Below, one piece after another: positions 22,907 through 34,270 of a DNA stretch of 64,000 nucleotides. The notes beneath the pieces are model-generated. The model did not search any database and was not told where the DNA came from. It was given only the letters and a program-made list of their open reading frames with translations. A program made the position numbers and the translations under genes. Source of the stretch: Xiphydria camelus (Eukaryota > Arthropoda > Insecta > Hymenoptera > Xiphydriidae); assembly GCA_963678675.1 (NCBI GenBank), contig OY783197.1, forward strand, positions 24,161,934 through 24,225,933, in the 5' to 3' direction. Within the stretch, counting starts at the first letter, position 1. The number at the start of each line of letters is the position of its first letter.

Positions 22907-23720
22907 CGTCGTTCATTCCACATGAACGTAAGAAAAAGATATTTAATTGGTACACGAGAGAAATTAATTAATGTAAATAAATAATCGCTCGCGACACCGC
23001 AAGTGATTTTTAGTCGATCTAATTTTTTGTGTGCTTGCACGCAATTACTGTCGATTAAATAAATTCAAAACTTTTTAACTTCACTCCCGCAAATGAACGA
23101 CCGATAAATCTAGATACGCGAGTACCTACGTGACTGACGGAGAGCTACGAGGGTTCTCTCTACTCGACAACCAAGCACCGTGGGTGGAGCCGTGCGTCCT
23201 GACATTAACATTGTTACGATGTCAGCCCATGACGTCCCCTTAAGTCGGTCGGCGAGGGCTGCACGCGAATCAACCGCTACAAAGGGCTGCTCGTCGCCAT
23301 ATGTATCGTAACTCACCAATTACATATCGTCCGTCCTGCGACAATGCGCCTACGCTGCGCGGGGCGACCGATTTGCCGCGACACTGTCGCGGACAGCTGT
23401 ATTATTAACGAACGTTGCAATATTCTTTCGACGATTCGAGCGCGCCTGCATTCGGTGCAGCGCGGCGCGTCGGTCACGTTTGCGGAGAGAAATTATATTG
23501 GAAATGGGACAAGGACTTTTTTTCCGCTCCTGCTGTCGAGAGGAGAGAGCTTCTGGCGATTGGCATTCTGTGCGGGGCGGTGCGAGGGCTTCCCGACTGC
23601 CGTATATTAATCGAGTTTGTTGGATTATTTTACGAGTTCTACGATTTAAAATTTGCAATATTAAGGAGATGTAGGTAGTATTGATAAATCATGGAAAAGA
23701 TGAATTATATTATGTTGCCT
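22907..23720. other. Non-coding; CpG-rich block 23100-23600
   Basis: AT-rich start, then CpG-rich with overlapping open frames on both strands (for example 23344-23610 and 23350-23658). No family resemblance or splice support. Confidence 0.4.
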
Positions 23721-23906
23721 GCAGTGAAAAAAAAAAAAATGTTGAAAGATTTTGTTGGTTTAAATTAGTCGAAAAAATAATGTATTCGTTTGACTTAAGG
23801 AATATGTTGAATTAAACAAAATTCCCTCAAATATTGAATGTGTGGATATGTTATTCTTTCGACTAATTTAAACCAACTAAACCTTTAAATGAATATTTTC
23901 TCTCAG
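23721..23906. mobile_element. Hairpin MITE, CAGTGAAAA/CTGAGAGAAA termini
   Basis: TTGGTTTAAATTAGTCGAAA is mirrored by TTCGACTAATTTAAACCAAC, with ends GCAGTGAAAA and TTTTCTCTCAG. A related copy is at 58357-58565, and pieces flank 23930-24445. Confidence 0.65.
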
Positions 23907-23929
23907 ATATTATACTCTTTTATTCACAG

Positions 23930-24445
23930 CAAGTACGTGTAAGCATAATCAATGTGAGTAAATATTAGTCGTATTAAGAAAATATTTAATTAGTTCAACT
24001 GCTCAGAAATAATCATATACGTATAGCGGACCAAATGTACAGTATGTAATGGCTAAGAGGGCTGAAGTAGGAGGAGAATAATTCTGTTCAGTATTTATAC
24101 ACTGACAAACAGTATAACTTTCTACGATCTACTCATTTTGACAAAGCGTTGACTGTAGAGAGGGTTCCGAGGAATGGGGATCGTAGCAAATCATGTCATT
24201 GTGGTCGGTGTACTAACTCTGAACAGAATTAGACCCTTCGATTTCAGACCTCTTAGCTATTACACCCTGTGTAAAGATGTGATAACTAAATATCTCCTTA
24301 CAGAGTGATCATGATTAAACATATATTAGTTGCAAATGAGCGGGTATTGGATTGAACACAATTATGAAAGTTAAGAAAACATGTAATTGCTTGAACTAAT
24401 TCGAACCAACTGAGTCGATTTAACCAATTTTTTTCTCAGTGTACA
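23930..24445. mobile_element. Related MITE, split by a second MITE (24046-24263)
   Basis: The left part (TGAGTAAATATTAGTCGTAT, TTAATTAGTTCAACTG) and the right part (CTTGAACTAATTCGAACCAA through TTTTTTTCTCAGTGTA) resemble the two arms of the 23721 hairpin. Between them lies an unrelated palindrome. Boundaries of the outer element are approximate. Confidence 0.45.
24046..24263. mobile_element. Nested MITE, GTAATGGCTAAGAGG termini
   Basis: GTAATGGCTAAGAGGGCTGA at the left and TTTCAGACCTCTTAGCTATT AC at the right are imperfect reverse complements, as are AATTCTGTTCAG and CTGAACAGAATT just inside. No ORF. Confidence 0.65.
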
Positions 24446-24881
24446 TATCTATGAGATTCAAGCCAAGTCGATTATACCAACAGGGGGAAATATAGATATA
24501 GATGCCACTCGATACGGAATGTTCGGACGGCGTTTTATCTCGAAACGTGCTCCGCCAAGGATCGGCTGATTCCCGGATACGCGTGTCCCTTTCCCAATGA
24601 TAATCCCTCGAGCGGAAGAGCGGATGGACGCCCGGAACGACCGTCTTATCGGTCAGCGAGGCGGTTATAAATCGCGCGCGCGGCGTCCCTTAGTCCACCG
24701 CCGGGCCGTTCTCCCCCGCCACTTGCACCGTCGCGATATTAATTCGCCCGACAATTTACCCCGACGACAATGGAGACGCGCCCTCGATCGCGCGATCTAA
24801 AGCGGCTCGTTTCGTCGCGCGTCGACGTCCCAGTTCGTTTGCGATTACGACGCTATCTCCTCCCCTATTCTTCTCTTTCAG
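24446..24881. other. Intronic sequence upstream of the first DIP exon
   Basis: CpG-rich from 24480. It ends with a pyrimidine-rich tract and TTTCAG, the acceptor for the exon at 24882. The open frames here are not supported as coding. Confidence 0.5.
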
Positions 24882-25089
24882 GTGGCATGGCTGCGGGTGA
24901 CCACCCAGACCATTCTGACGATCGCCAGTCACGTCATCACGAAGAATCACAGAATCGGCGTCACGCACACCGATCACCGGACGTGGCAGCTGCACGTTCG
25001 CGACGTGCACGAGTCCGACAGGGGCGAATACATGTGTCAAATCAACACCGACCCTATGAAGAGTCAAATCGGGTATCTGGAAGTCGTAG
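24882..25089 (+). CDS. Lachesin/DIP-like Ig protein, exon with second half of Ig1
   Basis: The exon encodes VAWLRVTTQTILTIASHVIT, then KNHRIGVTHTDHRTWQLHVR and ESDRGEYMCQINTDPMKSQI, ending GYLEVV. This is the hallmark Ig1 segment of Dpr-interacting proteins and lachesin, including the DxGxYMCQ motif with the second Ig cysteine. The acceptor TTTCAG precedes GTG-GCA-TGG in phase 0; the donor is G|GTAGGT in phase 1. The partner exon with the first Ig1 cysteine and the signal peptide was not found upstream and may lie outside the window. DIPs are GPI-anchored or secreted surface proteins that bind Dpr proteins for synaptic partner choice. The paralogue cannot be named from this fragment. Confidence 0.92.
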
Positions 25090-25797
25090 GTAGGTAGCCT
25101 TGAATAAAATTGAATATTTCTTAAAAATCAAAAAAAAAAATACGCCATATATGTCACGCGGACTCTAATAATTCCACGTAGAAAGCAGCTACGACGCTGG
25201 AGGAAATTGTATTGGATTCCAGTTTAATATTGCTCGAAATATTATCGCCCGTCAAATTCCTCGGAAATTTTCGGATACGCCTGCGACTTTCTTTAATTTG
25301 TGACAAATTTTACGACGATTAGATAGGTACAAAAAAAACTGCGCGGTAGCAGCCTAGAAATAGTAAAATACAATCGATTAAAATTGATTATAGCGCATAA
25401 AAATAAGTAGAAAAAGAAACATTACGATCCTACTAAATCGTGTCAATTTTTCCAACTTCCGACAATGTTAAAAGACGGCCCTTAACTTATGGAACGGGAT
25501 ATTTATGTTTGTTCTTGTTTTTTAAAGCTATACTTTTTCCCGCACCGGTGTATATTTATATGTAGTTACAGCAATGTAAATCTCTCGGTGGTTTATGCGA
25601 ACAATCTCTACGCGTTACAACCAATCCCATAATCTACGTTAAGCCACACTATACACCGGGTGAGCACGCTTCGTGCGCAGAATGGACGTTCGCTCGTCCG
25701 CGAAGCTGCAGCCCGCGAATCGCCACCCCATTGCGGGCTGTGGCGCACGACGAAGTTTATGTCCCGGAAAACACCGACGCTTTGTTTCGGGTTGCAG
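25090..25797. other. DIP intron, 708 bp
   Basis: Bounded by GTAGGT and TTGCAG. AT-rich, then CpG-rich from 25640. Long open frames over its 3' part are read-through of the following exon and are not coding. Confidence 0.7.
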
Positions 25798-25944
25798 TGC
25801 CACCCGACATCCTGGACTACCCGACGAGCACGGACATGGTGGTGCGCGAGGGCAGCAACGTGACGCTACGCTGCGCAGCAATCGGATTTCCAACCCCCAG
25901 CATCATTTGGAGGCGCGAGGGCGGTGAATCCATCATCCGAAATG
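25798..25944 (+). CDS. Lachesin/DIP-like Ig protein, exon with first half of Ig2
   Basis: Joined in phase 1 to the previous exon it reads VVPPDILDYPTSTDMVVREG, SNVTLRCAAIGFPTPSIIWR, REGGESIIRN. VPPDI and the first Ig2 cysteine (TLRC) are family hallmarks; SNVT is a potential N-glycosylation site. The acceptor is TTGCAG and the donor G|GTAATT, leaving phase 1. The next exon is 10.9 kb away because the intron is filled with mobile elements. Confidence 0.92.
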
Positions 25945-26036
25945 GTAATTTGCGAGAGCCAAGGAAATTTTAAACATTCTTTTCGGGACGCTTGTGCGTT
26001 AATAATAAATTAATGATATAAAGTTTCGCCAATATG

Positions 26037-26330
26037 TACACTGGGAGTAACAATTACTGTTTCCAAAAAAATTTCAATTCAATCGAAAACATGATGTAAT
26101 TCCAGGATCCAGCTGTGGTTTTCTTCATGCGAGAAAATAATTGATGGGCTCGAGTAATTTTTTCTTCGCACATGAAGAATCATGTCTTGTCCCAGCGAAG
26201 CTATTATTATTGAATCAAGAATATATACTCTTCGCGACCAAGAACCCCTATATTCTTAAAAATTGTCAAGATCACATATTCTTGGTTCAAGAAATAATTG
26301 TTCACACTAGCAATTATTTTTCTCAGTGTA
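26037..26330. mobile_element. MITE, TACACTGRGA termini, in DIP intron
   Basis: Left end TACACTGGGAGTAACAATTA; right end CAATTATTTTTCTCAGTGTA. The inner arms carry mirrored segments such as TTCATGCGAGAAAATAATTG versus TTTCTTCGCACATGAAGAAT. No coding. Confidence 0.55.
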
Positions 26331-27724
26331 CTTTAGATATTGAGCGAAATACCAAGTCGATAAAAAATTGTTATACGAATCCCCGAGCACGGAGATTTGA
26401 TTCGGAGTTTGATGGGATTCCTATAAAAACCGGCAGGGAATTTTATAGGAGATTTTATTTGGAAACGTAACGCTCGCGAGATGGAATGTCTTATCGTGAA
26501 TCCAGGCTCATATCCAGTTCCGATAATGATCCTATCATAATCTGGAGAGTACTGTGTTACGCTGGCGAGAAACTATGGTATTCCCACGCGAGTGGTATTC
26601 CACTTATAGAGGCCATTTAGTAACAATTACGAGTAGATTGAAGTTCACAACCTAAGTACAGAGCTCTATCACATTCCCGACCTTTTCCTCTCGATACCTC
26701 TTCCTCTCCCGATTCCCTTTATCGGAATTACCTTTCCAATTTTACGTAACCCGAACGAGATTAAAGGAGTTCGATGCTCGCGTACAAACTCTATTCTCCG
26801 TGAACGCGCGCGAACTGTGGATAATTCGCTTTAAACGAGGCGAGTTCACGAGGTGTTCGATATTCGATACGGATGAGCGAGAGTGCCCGAACTCTTTAAT
26901 CATATTATAGCCAACCTCGTGAAGAAAAAAGAACTACACGAATTACAATTTGATCATAGCATAAAATACGGGAAATTTTCCTGTCCGGAAAATTTTATCG
27001 AATTACACAGCAATCAGGTTCCTGGGAAACCGATAGAAATTCCTGAAGAACCAGTAGAAATTCCTGTGGAAACAAATATTGTGTCTGGTTAAACTAGTAC
27101 TCGTACAGTTATAAGCTTGTAAATAGAAATGCGTCCTCTGTACATGTTCACGAAAATCAATTCGAATCTCAGTGCTGCTTTATGAAATTGTAAAAATTGC
27201 TGGTTTTTTTTTGCGTGCTTCGGGGATGCAGATTTCCATCGAAACGAATTCGACGGCCGAACGGTTGTCGCGCGGAGAGTGTGGTGGTTTAAGATGATAT
27301 CATAAACGACAGGAAGAGTCGTAAAATTGTTAATAAGTTTCGAACACTGGCGTGTCCCGTCGTAAAATGTCGATCTTGCCGCTGCATCCGCCTTGCTTCG
27401 ACGTACCTCTACTCGTCGACGACGATAAGGCGCGTCCTGGCCGCGCGCTCCTCGGTATTCCGCAGGACCGTGAGATTAAATTATGCAAATTACCGTATAA
27501 ATAGGGCGGCCCTCTCCAGTGAATTATACGATATTTACGGTGACGATCGAGCGCGCGCCGGTGCGTTTGCGATTTACGGCTTCGTCGACCTGCACGAGAG
27601 TGTATAAAGGGGGGAAAAGCTTCCGCGTACAATACTAAATCGGGCGAGCGATCGCGCGATCCCGGTTACGTCCGAGCGGGGATTATTCTGAAACGTGTGT
27701 CGTATATATTGGTATAGAAAAAAT
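26331..27724. other. DIP intron, no feature recognised
   Basis: Mixed sequence, CpG-rich at 27240-27670. The open frame 26883-27092, with a repetitive EIPEEPVEIPVE end, has no supporting splice sites or resemblance and is left out. Confidence 0.4.
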
Positions 27725-28235
27725 TGAATTGTTTCGAGATAAATTGTCTCGGTGTTCCTTCGAGAGATTTACCCTATAAATCTGTTATTTTCGAGATCAG
27801 CATGAGAAATGCATCGAATAAAGCGACCGAGAGTTCAATTCGGCAGATTTCGATTTTTACGAAAAATTTAAACAATTTCAAGGGTCACGTTTTACCAAAA
27901 ATCGAAATCTCTGTCATCTATTAGTCGAAAACCCTCTCTTATGTATTTTTTCACACTGATTACGAGAATCACGATTATATGGTCGATATCTCGGAGGAAA
28001 TGTCAATGATTTTATGCACGAGAAATATTTTCAATCAGAGAATTGCTGATATCTCAGTTTTTCTTTCAGATTCACCCAATAAGTCGATGATTTTCGGAGT
28101 TAGCGTTAAAAAATACATCATATAGGGTGGTCGAGAGTTCAACTCTGCAGATTTTTATTTTTGCAAACAATCGAAAAAATCTCAATTTCATTGATATTTC
28201 TCTAAAAATCGGAATCTGCAGAATCGATCGTAATA
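27725..28235. repeat. Diverged interior copy of the 10336-12024 element
   Basis: Contains AAAATCGAAATCTCTG, CTTATGTATTTTTTCACACTGATTACGA-like strings, GATATCTC blocks and GGTCGAGAGTTCAA in direct and inverted orientation, as in the interior of the palindromic element at 10336. The GGGGAGAGTTG termini are not seen here. Confidence 0.6.
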
Positions 28236-29089
28236 AACTGCGTTCGCTACGTCTTCCATGAATAAAAGTCGACCGTTACTCCTGCACACCTGAACTTCTC
28301 TGGTAGCCACAATTCGTTCCCCGCAGTTGTTCGACTCCGCCCCGCGAGTTTAAATGGAAGTATTTATCGCGAAATGGATTTATAATTCAATTTCCTCTCG
28401 GCGCGACCACACCGGGAGCTTTTCTCTACGGTTTTTGCGAGAATCGCCGCGATATAGCCCTCCCGTTCACACACACGCCACGCGACGGCGCGCCTAGGTA
28501 CGAGGAGGAGCCCCAGTTTATCCGATATCGCTATCACCCGCGAGTGGAGCCGGAGCAACTCTGCACGGTGCACCGGTTTACTCGAGGAAGCCGAATCCCA
28601 CAAAGGACCGAGCATCCTGGCTCGGTAGATTAAGGCCACCCCTATACAGACGACGAATCTACTCTACGGCGTAAATCGATTCGTTTAGTATGCTCTTAGC
28701 AGCGCCCCACGTTTTTCAGCGCCGAGTCTCTCTCCCCCGACCCAGCGGCTCCTATCTGGTCTCTCCCCCCCTTGCTTCGTCGTTCCCACGTACCCACGAC
28801 TTGTTGCTCGTCGGTGTACTCGAGAGGCTTCGTTGCTCACGCCGAGCCCCTCGACCGAATAATGGAGGGACGCTCCGAGAAAAAGACACCCCCCGAACGC
28901 GCGCAGTTGAAAGAGCTGGAGGTTCGCGCCAGTCTGCCGCTCGGCTGTATCGATTGTCGATCTCGCGGAACTCGAGCAATGCCGACTGAGGAAAGATACT
29001 GGAGAGTTTCGGAGGTATCTTCGAATGGGGGCCATTTGCGCGAAGATTAAAAGGAGACTTCTCTCATAATTTCCTGTGTAGACATTTTC
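28236..29089. other. DIP intron, CpG-rich, no gene
   Basis: Open frames on both strands at 28364-29050 overlap and show no domain features. Stop-poor CpG-rich sequence explains them. Confidence 0.4.
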
Positions 29090-29515
29090 TTAGGGCTGTG
29101 ATAAAAGGGCCTTATTATTTGGCCCTATTTATAATCCGGCCCTGATGAGGAAATATTGTAACGTTTGGTGCGTGAAACCGCTTTTAGGGAAAATCAATCG
29201 GTTCCCGATTGAAATGCCTTAATAAGGCCTTAATTGTATGCAGCTCAGAGTTTAGTAATAAGAAAGCCTTGAAAAGCCTCGACTGGGCTCTGCTAAGTTT
29301 TCATTAACGAAGCCTGCTTATTTCTTAACAAAGCATCCTTATCGAACCTTGAAAAGGCCCTTACAAGTTGGCCTTACTAGAGGTTTACGGTTTAAAAATA
29401 AGGAAACCTTAGAAAGCTGCGATGAGGCCCTACTGAGGCAATAATAATGAAGCCCTAGTTCAGTCTTACAGGGGCCTCTTCTTAACTAAGGCCATCCCTA
29501 ACTAATTTCTACATG
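29090..29515. repeat. Cluster of AAGGCC/GGCCTT-type motifs
   Basis: About 420 bp with many AAGGCCTT, AGGCCCT, GGCCTTA, AAAGCCTT and GAAGCC strings in both orientations, bounded by GGGCCTTATT and CTAAGGCCATCCC. No ORF. It may be an ancient inverted-repeat element or an intronic motif cluster. Confidence 0.4.
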
Positions 29516-29559
29516 AATTACTTCGAGTCCTGATATAGTGGATGACATCCGAGATGAAA

Positions 29560-29740
29560 AATGGATTTTCTATTAAACAGAGTGCTCTGTTATCTCTACT
29601 TTATTAAAAATCGACTGAAATGATGACAGGTAATCGAACCACCGTTGATTTTCCATGAAGCAAAATTGTCTGCTATCTCTGTTTGTAGTGGTGGTACGAC
29701 TTAGGCGATGGTGCAATATAGCCAACTTCTCCCGTGAGAC
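29560..29740. repeat. Partial copy of the 7945 palindromic MITE
   Basis: GATTTTCCATGAAGCAAAAT, CTGCTATCTCTGTTTGTAGT, GGTGGTACGACTTAGGCGAT, GGTGCAATATAGCCAACTTC match the right arm of the MITE at 7945-8190; ACAGAGTGCTCTGTTATCTC is part of its mirror arm. Confidence 0.6.
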
Positions 29741-30349
29741 TCGAGATAAGAAACTCCGCGACTCCAATATCATCCCAATAGTAAAAGTGCTGACTCAGTG
29801 CTGAGCCAACTCCAAGTGCATTCCTGGGTCGAGGGGCAAATCTTAATATTCATATATCCAAATTGTGGGTACCGACGTGCAAATATTTTCCAACAAGGAA
29901 AAAATATTGCCAACGCAAAAAATTTGGATAGAGAAGTTTGGTGCCATTAGCTAATGGAACAGACTAGCGCGATCATTCGGCTTGCCTTTGACGGTTACAT
30001 TGGCAAAAGGTGATGCGATGCGCGTGCATGCACCCAAGTACCGCTGCTAAACCGCACATTCCAATAACATGAATTACTCTCTCTCGAAAGTGAAGTGTCC
30101 CTTCTCTCTCTAATCCGTCTTCTCTTTCACGAGGGATGCTGCCGAGTCGAAATTAACATTCAAACGCCATGCAACTATTCCTGTTCCTCATTACGATGCA
30201 TAAGATGACTTATAGACTAAGCAACGCGGTCGTTGAACTGTTCCAAATTCTATCTCTTCTCGTCTAATGTAGCTCGTACCACTTACAATTAGTGCAAACT
30301 ATTGCGGAAAAAATACACCTAGAGAGAAGTTTATTTAAATATACGAATC
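29741..30349. other. DIP intron, no feature recognised
   Basis: AT-moderate sequence with no ORF of note and no clear repeat. Confidence 0.4.
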
Positions 30350-30590
30350 CACACTGAGAAAATATAATTAGTAATGTTAATCAAACTTTGATTGATATGG
30401 GAGCAATGAAATATTTTTATTGTGACAACAAATATTTATTTGTAACGACAAAACATTTTCGAAGCATTACGTTACCACAACCAACATTTATTTATCGTAA
30501 CCAAAAGTTTAGTTGTCGCAATAAAATTATTTCGTTGTTCCTGTATCAACAAAAGTTCGGTTAACATTACTAATCATTTTCCTCGGTGCA
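30350..30590. mobile_element. MITE, CACACTGAGAAAAT termini
   Basis: CACACTGAGAAAATATAATTAGTAATGTTAA at the left is mirrored by TTAACATTACTAATCATTTTCCTCGGTG at the right; inner arms (TTATTGTGACAACAAATA and related strings) also pair. No ORF. Confidence 0.65.
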
Positions 30591-31819
30591 GTAGTAACAT
30601 TTATTCGCTATAACATCCCATTTGGCAGCTTCCAAAAATCACTGCAACGCGAATCTCAAAATTACTCAATACCGCGAAAAGACAATTCGTCGAATCAGTC
30701 GTCGAGATCATCGAAGCGCGAACGTACTTAGAGCGTGTCACGTCGACTAAGCACCCCGTGATACGTCCGAGTCAATTATCGTCGACGAGATAAGCCGGCA
30801 AGGGATCAGATACGATTAGACGTAGCGTGATTAATTGCAATAATTATGTGGACACGCAATGGCGCAGACCCCCGACGGACCCGACGGCACCCCACGGGAA
30901 AGACGCCCCGTCCCCGCGCGTGCAGCCTCGCACCACCCCTTCCCTCTCTTGGGATGACGCTCTCATCCTCTCTCCCATCCTCGCGAGACGAGAGCAACCC
31001 GCTAATAAGTGGCGGACGTGACAACCGCGCGGCGGCCTCCACTATCGCTCTTCCTCGCGACTTTCGCCGGGTGTATAGGTGTGACATCTTCCCACCTCCG
31101 TTTCTCTCGCGCTCCTGATAACGTCGTCGGCTTGATTAATGTGCCGACGCCTTAAAAATTCATTCGCTCCTCCTCGCCCACCCCCTCGATCCCCCCGCTA
31201 TCGTCGCTTGTAACGCGAGTTTCCTCTTTGCATTACGTCGCATTGACGCGGACGCGGACGCTGCGCCGCGCGCGTGCTTCGTCTTCGCGCGACGTCGAAG
31301 TGACGTGAAATATACATACGGGCGAATAAAGTGCTCCGATGTCGTCATTTTTTAATTCCTCAGATTTGTCAACACGGTTCCGTGTGGAGGCGACGGGATT
31401 TAAGGTTGAGTCACGCGTACGATGAAAAATGAAACCACGTATGTGAAATTTGAATGTATGACATTTAAATGTGTCAGCAGTACCTGGCTAAAATTTCGTA
31501 TGATTTAATTAAAAAAATTTAGGAGGAATAGCCACTCTAAATTTGCTATTTTTACATTGCCTCTTATGCGAGTGACGATTTTTCACACTTCAGAGTTAAA
31601 AAAAAGTGTATGGCCGGTTCACCAAACTTGGAAAAACTGTTTTAATTAAAAGATATACCAATTAACAGTATTTTAAATATAAAAAAACAATGACTTCTAC
31701 AGAAAACTCTCCTAAATGATGCACCTCTGAAATAGCCCCCTCCCTCACTTTCCTGTCCTTATCTGTTCTTTATTGGTAAGGAAAACTGAAGTTGGGACGA
31801 CCCACCGCAAACTAGAGTG
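30591..31819. other. DIP intron, CpG-rich block then AT-rich
   Basis: 30640-31350 is CpG-rich with overlapping open frames on both strands that are not supported. 31350-31819 is AT-rich without features. Confidence 0.4.
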
Positions 31820-33899
31820 AGATCCCAGAGCCCCCAGACCTACGTCATTTTAGCAAAGCTAATATTTTGTGAATAAATAGTGTTATATGTAGTTAAGAAC
31901 GTATGTGTACTTGCTAGCTCGAAAACGGGGCCGTTTAACAGGTAACAGGTGCAAAAGGTACACGAAAACCTTGCTCACCTACGTTAAAGTATGAAAGCTG
32001 GTTTTTATATATATTTTACCGAATATTGTTAAAAACCAACATTCATTATTGTCAGACACTTTCTGTGGGCCCTAACTTCCGCCAGACGCTTTAAAGTTCC
32101 CAAAAAAAATGAGGTAACCTACGTCATAGCAGCACACAAGCCCAAATTTTATATATGTTACTTGTGTGTTGGGTTACTATTTTAAGACCTATTGTAAACT
32201 GCCAGACCAATCCGATGGGCCAAACATCCCCCCAGACACGATAAAAGTTCCGTTATGAGTATGAGCGCGAGGGCACTATTCATGCGCACGAGTACGAGTG
32301 AGATGTACTCGGGGGGGGGCGCATGGATCTCTCTTTCTTATCGCATGGACTACTCTGTGTGTTTTAAGGTATTTCTTCTCCAAACCCACTTTTCTCTAAA
32401 ATTTGAAATTTTGGTCAAATAGAGATTGAGGTATTCTGCACCTCCTCTAATTTTTTCAGATTTCTTTACACGTTTAATTGTTATTAATATTTTTTCAAAG
32501 ACACTTTTATACCTACGTGTTCCCTATACCCAAGCCGTAAAAATGACACATTTTTACCTTTTTATCCATTCATTAATTTCTGCATTAAAAATATTACTTA
32601 ACATTAAGCCCACAGTTACCCCTCGCATTATAATACCATTTAGGTCCAGTTTTCTAGGTAGACCACAGTCTTCCCGTCATTTATAGCTATTCGCAAACTA
32701 ATTAATTTACTTGTTTTTAAAGAGGATTTAAATAATGATGCAGACGATGGTGATGATGAATTAAATATTTAATTTGAAGATTGCCAGGATGATAAAATAC
32801 AAAACTTTGACGATGATGACAACGAAGATTAAGAGTTAATAATATGACAATTAATAATTATAAATGATATTTTTTACCAATAGTTTTTTACTTTGTAATT
32901 CATGTATCTTTGATAGTTGTAAGACAAAAAAACAGTAAATCATCATTTTATTGAATTTATTGTTATTGAAAATTATTCATTTTCATACATATACACAGTA
33001 AAAAATATTCGTCCTTGCATAAAAAAATTGCGTTACAATTTAAATTAAAGAATTTCTTCGTTTTTACGTTTTCAATGAAATATAAATCTATAAAAATTCG
33101 TAGTTTTTAATCGCCAAGAATTTTAACACAGCTTGGTATTACTTTTATCATACATCTGTATAACTATTTTTTACACACCATATATACATACCTATGTTAA
33201 ATTTGATGCACAATTTTTTACTGTGTATTTTCATTACATTTATATTTAAAACCGAAATTTAATAAAACATCAAATTCTTGAACTTTTATTTTGCCAAATT
33301 TATTGCGTTGAAATTATTGTGATAATTAAGCATTACAGTTTTATTGAATAATTATTAAAATATTCCATTAAGACAAATAAACAACCTACATTTCATGAAG
33401 CTGTCTTATAATGGCATCTAATGCTCTCACTCGCACTCGTGCGCATGAATAATGCCCTCGCGCTCATACTCATAGCGGAACTTTTATCGTGTCTGGGGGG
33501 ATGTTTGGCCCATCGGATTGGTCTGGCAGTTTACAATAGGTCTTAAAATAGTAACCCACAAGTAACATATATAAAATTTGGGCTTGCTACTATGACGTAG
33601 GTTACCTCATTTTTTTTACGAACTTTAAAGCGTCTGGCGGAAGTTAGGGCCCACAGAAAGTGTCTGGCAATAATGAATGTTGGTTTTTAACAATATTCTG
33701 TAAAACATATATAAAAACCAGCTTTCATACTTTAACGTAGGTGAGCAAGGTTTTTATGTACCTTTTGCACCTGTTACCTGTTAAACGGCCCCGCTTTCAA
33801 GCTAACAAGTACGTATACGTTCTTAACTACATATCACACTATTTATTCACAAAATATTAGCTTTGCTAAAATGACGTAGGTCTGGGGGCTCTGGGATCT
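31820..33899. mobile_element. 2.1-kb element with ~470-bp terminal inverted repeats
   Basis: The left arm starts AGATCCCAGAGCCCCCAGAC and runs to about 32300 (ACTATTCATGCGCACGAG). It is mirrored at 33430-33899 with few differences. The arms contain repeated CTACGTCAT, TGTCTGGC/GCCAGACA and CATCCCCCCAGACACGATAA. The AT-rich middle contains an acidic run (GATGATGATGAC-type codons at 32735-32835) that may be a decayed coding tail. No intact ORF is present, so it depends on enzymes encoded elsewhere. No convincing target duplication was found. Confidence 0.75.
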
Positions 33900-33919
33900 T
33901 GGACTATAGCACTTCTGTC

Positions 33920-34270
33920 CTCAAGATACGTATATGGGGTGTCCTTGCGTCTGATATTGATATAGGAATCGTGCGAGTGCGAGTGAGAACATCGATTAAT
34001 CCTAGCACACTAGGATGCACAACGGTGGTCTGTCAGTCCACGCAATCCACGCTTTTGCATGGACTGACAGAACACCGTCGTGCATCCGAGTGCTATAGTG
34101 AACGTATAAGAGCCTCTTTGTCGCGCATTCTCCGTCCTTCTCGAACTTATCCAGTTGGAGTGTGCGACAGAAAAACTCTTATGTGTTCATCAGGGTTAAT
34201 CCGCGTTCTCACTCGCACACGTATGATTCCTGAATATCAGACGCGAAGACCTCGTATGTACCTAGTATGT
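33920..34270. mobile_element. Palindromic MITE beside the 2.1-kb element
   Basis: CTTGCGTCTGATATT, GGAATCGTGCGAGTGCGAGT, GAGAAC is mirrored by GTTCTCACTCGCACACGTAT, GATTCC, AATATCAGACGCGAAG. In the middle a second hairpin pairs TGGTCTGTCAGTCCA with TGGACTGACAGAACA. The frame open across it is a by-product. Confidence 0.65.

Noticed and set aside
24597..25093. Alternative frames over the first DIP exon
   Set aside because: The correct frame is fixed by the family signature and by matching splice phases; the others are shadows.
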